A stretch of DNA of 49,494 nt from Alkalihalobacillus pseudalcaliphilus (GTDB lineage: Bacteria; Bacillota; Bacilli; Bacillales; Bacillaceae_D), in NCBI GenBank assembly GCA_001038565.1, contig LFJO01000003.1, forward strand, positions 325,700 to 375,193, in the 5' to 3' direction. The notes below the pieces were generated by a model, which ran no database searches, was not told where the DNA came from, and worked only from the letters and a program-made list of their open reading frames with translations. Of the stretch, positions 44,630 through 49,494 are shown in pieces (within the stretch, counting starts at the first letter, position 1; every line of letters starts with the position of its first letter). A program made the position numbers and the translations under genes.

Positions 44630-46603
44630 ATGGGCAAAATTAGACAGCTTCAAGAAAGTTTGTCCAATAAAATTGCTGCAGGAGAAGTAGTGGAACGTCC
44701 TGCCTCCATTGTGAAAGAGCTCGTAGAAAATGCAATTGATGCCAATAGTACTCATATTCTCGTTGAAATTGAAGAAGGTGGTTTATCCTCGATTCGTATT
44801 GTTGATAATGGAGATGGTATTGAACAAAGTGATGTGGAGACGGCTTTTTTACGTCATGCAACGAGTAAAATAAAGCAGGATAGAGATCTGTTTCATATTC
44901 GAACACTTGGATTTAGAGGAGAGGCTTTACCGAGTATCGCCTCTGTCTCTCACATTTTATTAAAAACAAGTACAGGTGAGGGTGCGGGGACTGAGATGAA
45001 GCTGCAAGGTGGAGAGATTGTTGAAAGAAGCGCCTCGGCAACTCGTAAAGGAACAGAAATTCACGTCACCCAACTTTTTTATAATACACCTGCAAGACTT
45101 AAATATCTAAAAACAGTTACAACGGAAGCTGGTAATGTTAGTGATATTATGAACCGATTAGCACTTGCCCATCCTCATATTTCATTTGAGTTATATCATG
45201 ATGGAAAGCAAATGTTGCATACCATTGGGAATGGTGATATGAAACAAGTGATTGCTGCCATTTATGGTCGTAATATGGCCAAGAGTATGTTGGAAATTAA
45301 GGGAGAAACCTTGGATTATCAGGTGAGAGGTTTTGTCGCGAAACCGGAAGTAACAAGAGCTTCAAGGCAATATATTTCCGTCATTGTCAATGGTCGGTAT
45401 ATTCGGAATTACACAATTGCCAAAGCGATACAAGCTGGTTATCATACTTTACTTCCGATAGGGAGATTTCCAGTTGTCGTGCTCTGTATTGACATGGATC
45501 CTTTACTCATTGATGTGAATGTACATCCCGCAAAATTGGAAGTACGTTTAAGTAAGGAACAGGACCTGTGTACGTTAATTACAGAGTCTATTCAAGCGAT
45601 CTTCAAAAAACAAACATTGATTCCTCATGCCGATACTAAAAAGGTTATCAAACCACAAAGTGAACAAATTGCTTTGTCATTTGAAACGGAGGAGCCCGTG
45701 CCTGATCATAGTGGCTCAAAGGGGATGATCGATAATGTGGTGAAGGCAGAAACTAGCCCAGCTATTGAATCGAAGAAGTCCGCTGAACCATTTCTGTATC
45801 CCGAGGTGAAAAAAGAACAGCCGCTAACTTCGCTCCCTTCTAGCGAAGCTGAGAATATTTTTGAAGTGAAAGAAAGTGACTCATCTACACATTCTCTCGT
45901 AGGACGTGATGAACGTCAGCAAAGGGTAGATTTTGAGGACAACTATGTTGAAGAGGATTCAACAGTTGGAAGTGAAACACATGCGATTGTTCATCATGAA
46001 GAAATCGACATCGAACGTGACAGAGTGCCAATCCTTTACCCGGTTGGTCAAATGCATGGAACGTACATTGTTGCTCAAAATGAACAAGGGATGTATTTAA
46101 TTGATCAACATGCCGCCCAAGAACGGATTAAGTATGAGTATTTTCGGGAGAAGGTCAAAGAGGAGGAGCCAAATGTTCAGGATTTGCTCGTTCCGATTAC
46201 GATCGAATGTACGTATCAAGAAAAAGGTCGTATTGACGAAAACCTTGATAAATTGAAGCAAGTTGGGGTTTTTGTTGAGGATTTTGGTCCACAAGCTTAT
46301 ATAGTTCGTTCCCATCCAACTTGGCTTCCAAAAGGTTTGGAAGAGGAAACCATTCGCGAAATTGTTGAGCAGGTATTATCTTTACAGAAGGTAGATATTG
46401 GTCAATTACGTGAAGAAGCGGCGATTTTAATGTCATGTAAAGCGGCGATTAAAGCGAATCGTCATTTGCGTCACGATGAGATTTTTGCACTATTAGAATC
46501 ATTAAGGACATGCCATGATCCGTTTACGTGTCCTCATGGTCGTCCCATTCTGATTCACTTTACCACGTATGAACTTGAAAAAATGTTTAAACGAGTCATG
46601 TAA
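44630..46603 (+). CDS. mutL: DNA mismatch repair endonuclease MutL
   Basis: Couples MutS to strand incision. The 657-residue protein has the GHL ATPase motifs ELVENAIDA near 30-38, DNGDGI, and [10 protein letters not shown] near 97-106. A long, poorly conserved linker spans about 335-475. The C-terminal endonuclease has DQHAAQERI (about 491), [12 protein letters not shown] and CPHGRP, meaning a metal-dependent nicking MutL as in organisms without MutH. Start ATG 44630. Confidence 0.97.
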   Translation: MGKIRQLQESLSNKIAAGEVVERPASIVKELVENAIDANSTHILVEIEEGGLSSIRIVDNGDGIEQSDVETAFLRHATSKIKQDRDLFHIRTLGFRGEALPSIASVSHILLKTSTGEGAGTEMKLQGGEIVERSASATRKGTEIHVTQLFYNTPARLKYLKTVTTEAGNVSDIMNRLALAHPHISFELYHDGKQMLHTIGNGDMKQVIAAIYGRNMAKSMLEIKGETLDYQVRGFVAKPEVTRASRQYISVIVNGRYIRNYTIAKAIQAGYHTLLPIGRFPVVVLCIDMDPLLIDVNVHPAKLEVRLSKEQDLCTLITESIQAIFKKQTLIPHADTKKVIKPQSEQIALSFETEEPVPDHSGSKGMIDNVVKAETSPAIESKKSAEPFLYPEVKKEQPLTSLPSSEAENIFEVKESDSSTHSLVGRDERQQRVDFEDNYVEEDSTVGSETHAIVHHEEIDIERDRVPILYPVGQMHGTYIVAQNEQGMYLIDQHAAQERIKYEYFREKVKEEEPNVQDLLVPITIECTYQEKGRIDENLDKLKQVGVFVEDFGPQAYIVRSHPTWLPKGLEEETIREIVEQVLSLQKVDIGQLREEAAILMSCKAAIKANRHLRHDEIFALLESLRTCHDPFTCPHGRPILIHFTTYELEKMFKRVM

Positions 46604-46624
46604 GACAAAAAAGGAGTAACAGGA

Positions 46625-47398
46625 TTGATAGTCACAACCGTTCGTAAACGTGCCCAAGATTTAGAACCGAAAGCGATTCAGCTTGCAAATGATTTAAATT
46701 TTATATATGTTAAAAGACAAGGGCATTCCGTAGAAAGTTTAATGAAGCAGGAGAAACAAGATATAATCGTTGTCGGGATAGATAAAATTGAATATTTCCC
46801 AAGCTCCCTTCAATCCTCTTTTTTCTATCACCCTAACTCTGCCTTTGTGAGGATTAAGCAAATTGAAAATAACCAAACAGAGCCGTTAAAAGAAGTGACG
46901 AAATTACAGCAAGGCATGAGTTTTCTTGACTGTACGATGGGTTTAGGTGCAGATAGTCTTGTTGCCCAATATTTAGTAGGCGAATCAGGAAAGGTCGTCG
47001 GATTAGAAGAAAATAAAGTCATTGCCACATTAGTTAGAGTAGGAATGCAATCGTGGGATGATGGTCGTTCTGATTTACTTGAATTGATGAAACGAATTCA
47101 AGTCATTCATGGCCATCACCTTGATTACTTATCCCGATTACCAGAGAATAGTGTTGATGTCGTCTATTTTGATCCGATGTTTGAGCAGGCTATTTTAAAT
47201 TCAAAAGGCATTGCGGGCATCCGTAGCCTTGCACACTATGAGACGATTAGTCCAGAAGCAATTGCTTTAGCGAAAAAAGTAGCGAAGCACCGTGTCGTTT
47301 TAAAGGATCATTGGCAGAGCAGTCGATTTGAGCAGTTTGAATTTAATGTGCAAAAACGTAAGCATGCGGCATTTCATTATGGTTACCTGAAAAGTTAA
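46625..47398 (+). CDS. class I SAM-dependent methyltransferase, RsmJ-like
   Basis: A 257-residue protein. The SAM-binding motif LDCTMGLGADS is near residue 100 and VVGLEENKVIATLVRVGM follows. The catalytic-type motif VVYFDPMFEQ is near residue 180. This order and the DPMF motif resemble RsmJ, which methylates G1516 of 16S rRNA in E. coli. The N-terminal third is different, so the target is uncertain. It starts at TTG 46625, seven bases after AAGGAG. It lies between mutL and miaA and likely shares their transcript. Confidence 0.82.
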   Translation: MIVTTVRKRAQDLEPKAIQLANDLNFIYVKRQGHSVESLMKQEKQDIIVVGIDKIEYFPSSLQSSFFYHPNSAFVRIKQIENNQTEPLKEVTKLQQGMSFLDCTMGLGADSLVAQYLVGESGKVVGLEENKVIATLVRVGMQSWDDGRSDLLELMKRIQVIHGHHLDYLSRLPENSVDVVYFDPMFEQAILNSKGIAGIRSLAHYETISPEAIALAKKVAKHRVVLKDHWQSSRFEQFEFNVQKRKHAAFHYGYLKS

Positions 47399-47447
47399 GG
47401 GAAATTAACATATGGATGTTTGAAAAGGTATAAAAAGGGAGAAGATG

Positions 47448-48389
47448 ATGAAGGAAGATTTGGTGGCCATTGTTGGGCCTACAGGAGTTGGAAAAACGGC
47501 ATTAAGTATTGAGCTAGCCAAAAAATACCACGGTGAAGTAATAAGTGGTGATTCTATGCAAATATATCGTGGAATGGATATCGGCACGGCAAAAGTGACA
47601 AAAGAGGAAATGCAAGGGATCCCTCATCATTTGATTGATATTAAAGATCCTGACGAAGCATTTACAGTTGCGGATTTCCAAGAACATGTTATACCATTAA
47701 TTACAGCGTTAAATGTTCAGGGTAAAACACCGATTTTAACTGGTGGTACGGGTCTATATGTCAATGCTATCATTAAAGGTTATCAATTTTCAGAGAAGAT
47801 TGAAGATGAACATTACCGAACTGAACTTGGGAATTTTGCTATGGAAAAAGGCAAGGATGCCTTATATAATCGCTTATTGTCAGTAGACCCTGAGGTGCAG
47901 GATGTCATTCACCCTAATAATGTAAGGCGTGTCATTCGAGCCCTTGAAGTTTTTCATGTTACCGGCATACCTTTTTCACAACAACAAAACGACCACGTCG
48001 AAAAGGACCATTTTAATCTTGCTATGATCGGCTTAACGATGCCGCGTGAACAGTTGTATGAACGAATCAACAAACGGGTTGATTTGATGGTAAAGAATGG
48101 TCTAATTGATGAGGTGAACAGGTTTTACAAGCAAGGTTTAAGGGAAGTGCAAAGTATACAGGCAATTGGCTATAAGGAGCTTTACGACTATTTTGATGGA
48201 CTGATTACTCAAGAAGAAGCGATTGAACAACTTAAACAAAATTCGAGAAGGTATGCAAAAAGGCAATTTACGTGGTTTCGTAACAAAACGAATACGACTT
48301 GGTTTGATGTTTCAGAAGGATTAACCGAAAAACTTTTTCAACAAATATCAGAGTTTATTGAAGGAAAATTGCAGAACGTATCGAAATAA
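47448..48389 (+). CDS. miaA: tRNA dimethylallyltransferase MiaA
   Basis: Adds the dimethylallyl group to A37 of tRNAs reading UNN codons; MiaB (38481) then thiomethylates it. It has 313 residues. Walker A GPTGVGKT is at 10-17, SGDSMQIYRGMDIGTAK near 33-49, GGTGLY and the C-terminal YAKRQFTWFRN stretch. ATG 47448 is preferred over the adjacent ATG 47445 on spacing from GGGAG. hfq follows after 30 bases. Confidence 0.97.
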   Translation: MKEDLVAIVGPTGVGKTALSIELAKKYHGEVISGDSMQIYRGMDIGTAKVTKEEMQGIPHHLIDIKDPDEAFTVADFQEHVIPLITALNVQGKTPILTGGTGLYVNAIIKGYQFSEKIEDEHYRTELGNFAMEKGKDALYNRLLSVDPEVQDVIHPNNVRRVIRALEVFHVTGIPFSQQQNDHVEKDHFNLAMIGLTMPREQLYERINKRVDLMVKNGLIDEVNRFYKQGLREVQSIQAIGYKELYDYFDGLITQEEAIEQLKQNSRRYAKRQFTWFRNKTNTTWFDVSEGLTEKLFQQISEFIEGKLQNVSK

Positions 48390-48419
48390 AGAGATAGCAT
48401 AATTGAGGAGGACAGAATC

Positions 48420-48653
48420 ATGAAAACAATCAATATACAGGACCAATTTTTAAATCAATTAAGAAAAGACAATATTACCGTAACTGTTTTCCTTTTAAAC
48501 GGATTCCAATTACGTGGTTTAGTTAAAGGGTTCGATAATTTCACGATCATACTTGAATCAGAAGGTAAGCAACAACTTGTTTACAAGCATGCCATTTCAA
48601 CCTTCGCCCCACAACGTAATGTTCAATTAAAAAGTGAAGCAGAAGCTACATAA
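48420..48653 (+). CDS. hfq: RNA chaperone Hfq
   Basis: Ring-forming Sm-like protein that binds small RNAs and mRNA. It has 77 residues. [38 protein letters not shown] (Sm1) and the Sm2 motif [11 protein letters not shown] are clear. It has the short C-terminal tail typical of Gram-positive Hfq. Start ATG 48420 behind GAGGAGGAC. The miaA-hfq pair is widely conserved. Confidence 0.98.
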   Translation: MKTINIQDQFLNQLRKDNITVTVFLLNGFQLRGLVKGFDNFTIILESEGKQQLVYKHAISTFAPQRNVQLKSEAEAT

Positions 48654-48681
48654 AAACGGAGTGTTTTGAGCGTCAATGATT

Positions 48682-48720
48682 AAAAAAGCAATGAGAACCA
48701 TGTTCTCATTGCTTTTTTTA
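48682..48720 (+). terminator. intrinsic terminator of the mutSL-miaA-hfq unit
   Basis: AAAAGCAATGAGAAC pairs perfectly with GTTCTCATTGCTTTT around a three-base loop, then a T-run. Confidence 0.95.
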
Positions 48721-48755
48721 CGTGTGTTAATATAGTGGGAACAGAAGGTAATTAT

Positions 48756-48935
48756 ATGAAATTCATAAAAAAATAATGGTTTCTTTATTACTCTGTGCAC
48801 TAATATTTAATGGCGTTTTTTTGCAGCTAAGTTTATCAGTGCTGTAAGCTCTCAGTAAAAGAAATTTCAAATGAAATGTTAAGAGAAGTTGAAGGTTTAA
48901 CGGTTGAGGAGTTTATATCAATTATTCATGAGTGA
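48756..48935 (+). pseudogene. decayed gene for a small secreted protein
   Basis: ATG 48756 follows AGAAGG. The open frame stops after six codons (MKFIKK), but adding one A to the A7 run (48767-48773) gives MKFIKKIMVSLLLCALIF, a classic signal peptide. A second shift near the T-run gives AAKFISAVSSQ, resembling a cleavage region. A third gives SVKEISNEMLREVEGLT and VEEFISIIHE before a stop at 48933-48935. Three frames over 180 bases thus read as one protein of about 60 residues. The family was not recognised. Sequencing error at homopolymers is the main alternative, but three errors in one place are unlikely. Confidence 0.5.
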
Positions 48936-48988
48936 ATAGATATAATCAAAATTAATGTAAAAGTAGGAGGTCATATAAAAATATAAAT

Positions 48989-49021
48989 AAAAAGTTCAAC
49001 CTCTCCGGTTGAACTTTTTAT
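48989..49021 (+). terminator. intrinsic terminator after the decayed gene
   Basis: AAAAAGTTCAAC pairs perfectly with GTTGAACTTTTT around a short CG-containing loop. An AGGAGG (48966-48971) lies upstream but is followed by no start codon. Confidence 0.88.
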
Positions 49022-49119
49022 AGTGGTGTGACAACCATAGTCTGTAAGGCAATGATGTGTGAGGCGACCGCGAATTTGTAGGAAGCTGATGCAAAGCTCC
49101 GCACATGAGCATCAACATC

Positions 49120-49182
49120 AACTTTCATATAAAATCCGCATGGAGGAGCCAAAACCGCTCCACCACCAACAAAAATGAAAGT
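49120..49182. repeat. dispersed repeat modules, locus E (palindromic)
   Basis: The two boundary modules are adjacent and in reversed order: AACTTTCATATAAAA (49120-49134), then CACCAACAAAAATGAAAGT ending at 49182. ACTTTCAT/ATGAAAGT form the outer stem of a 62-base palindrome and GGAGC/GCTCC an inner one. The third tandem array starts 37 bases later. 49023-49119 shows nothing recognisable. Confidence 0.65.
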
Positions 49183-49218
49183 CATCTATCTCAGCCATCT
49201 TAAGGTACATAAAGAATC

Positions 49219-49494
49219 GTGAAGGTACGGAGACAAAACCCCGAAGTATCTGCACAAAGAGGCGGTTAATGTGAAGATACGGAGGCCAAACCTTGGAGTA
49301 TCTGCACAAAGAGGGGGTTAATGTAAAGATACGGAGGCAAATCCTTGGAGTAACTGCACAAAGAGAGGGTTAATGTGAAGATACGGAGGCAAAACCATGG
49401 AGTAACTGCACAAAGAGAGGGTTAATGTGAAGATACGGAGGCCAAACCTTAGAGTATCTGCACAAAGAGGGGGTTAATGTAAAGATACGGAGGC
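49219..49494 (+). repeat. 52-bp tandem repeat array, 5 full units, cut by the window end
   Basis: Units begin at 49219, 49271, 49323, 49375, 49427 and 49479 (partial). Each reads GTGAAGATACGGAGGC, CAAACCTTGGAGTATCTGCA (with variants) and CAAAGAGGGGGTTAAT. AGATAC can pair with GTATCT across the CCAAACC segment in units that keep GTATCT; units 3 and 4 have GTAACTGC and lose it. No spacers. A 63-codon minus-strand frame over its start is not a gene. Confidence 0.94.

Overview
This window is a stretch of chromosome from an endospore-forming Bacillaceae bacterium. It follows the Bacillus subtilis truB-ribF-rpsO-pnp ... spoIIIE ... recA-rny ... mutSL-miaA-hfq order almost gene for gene. Spore genes (dpaA, dpaB, spoIIIE, spoVS, cotE, ymxH), AGGAGG-type ribosome binding sites, moderately AT-rich DNA and LexA/sigma-K/sigma-H-like sites all fit that group. 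The species cannot be fixed from the sequence; an alkaliphilic Bacillus relative is a guess. No tRNA, rRNA, IS transposase, prophage or CRISPR array was seen.

Layout. 1-480: a 51-bp tandem array just upstream of truB. 495-7788: truB, ribF, rpsO, pnp, an YlxY-like deacetylase homologue, an M16 peptidase and ymxH. 7789-13081: the dipicolinate/diaminopimelate block (dpaA, dpaB, asd, dapG, dapA) behind a sigma-K-like promoter. 13082-22861: an RNase J2-like gene with an intact metal motif, tepA, ylzJ, spoIIIE, a GntR regulator, two M16-family genes and a short-chain dehydrogenase. 22862-23693: a 52-bp array with higher-order structure. 23694-28763: ymfJ, ymfK, rodZ, yajQ, pgsA and cinA. 28750-35156: a DEAD-box helicase overlapping cinA, recA with a LexA-like box, then a four-gene Mre11/Rad50-like module whose Rad50 is split across separate genes. 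35306-40537: rny, ymdB, spoVS, miaB and ymcA. 40793-41362: cotE, the only gene called on the minus strand. 41945-48653: mutS, mutL, an RsmJ-like methyltransferase, miaA and hfq. 48654-49494: a decayed small secreted-protein gene and a third array that runs off the window.

The genes combine RNA processing and decay (pnp, RNase J, RNase Y, RicA, Hfq, TruB, MiaA, MiaB, helicase), DNA maintenance (RecA, MutSL, Mre11/Rad50-like module, SpoIIIE) and sporulation. The accessory features most worth attention are three: the split Rad50/Mre11 module between recA and rny; a family of intergenic repeats bounded by ATGAAAGT/ACTTTCAT at five loci, three of them associated with 51-52-bp arrays; and stem-loops at the predicted 5' ends of the RNase Y, RNase J2-like and SpoIIIE transcripts.
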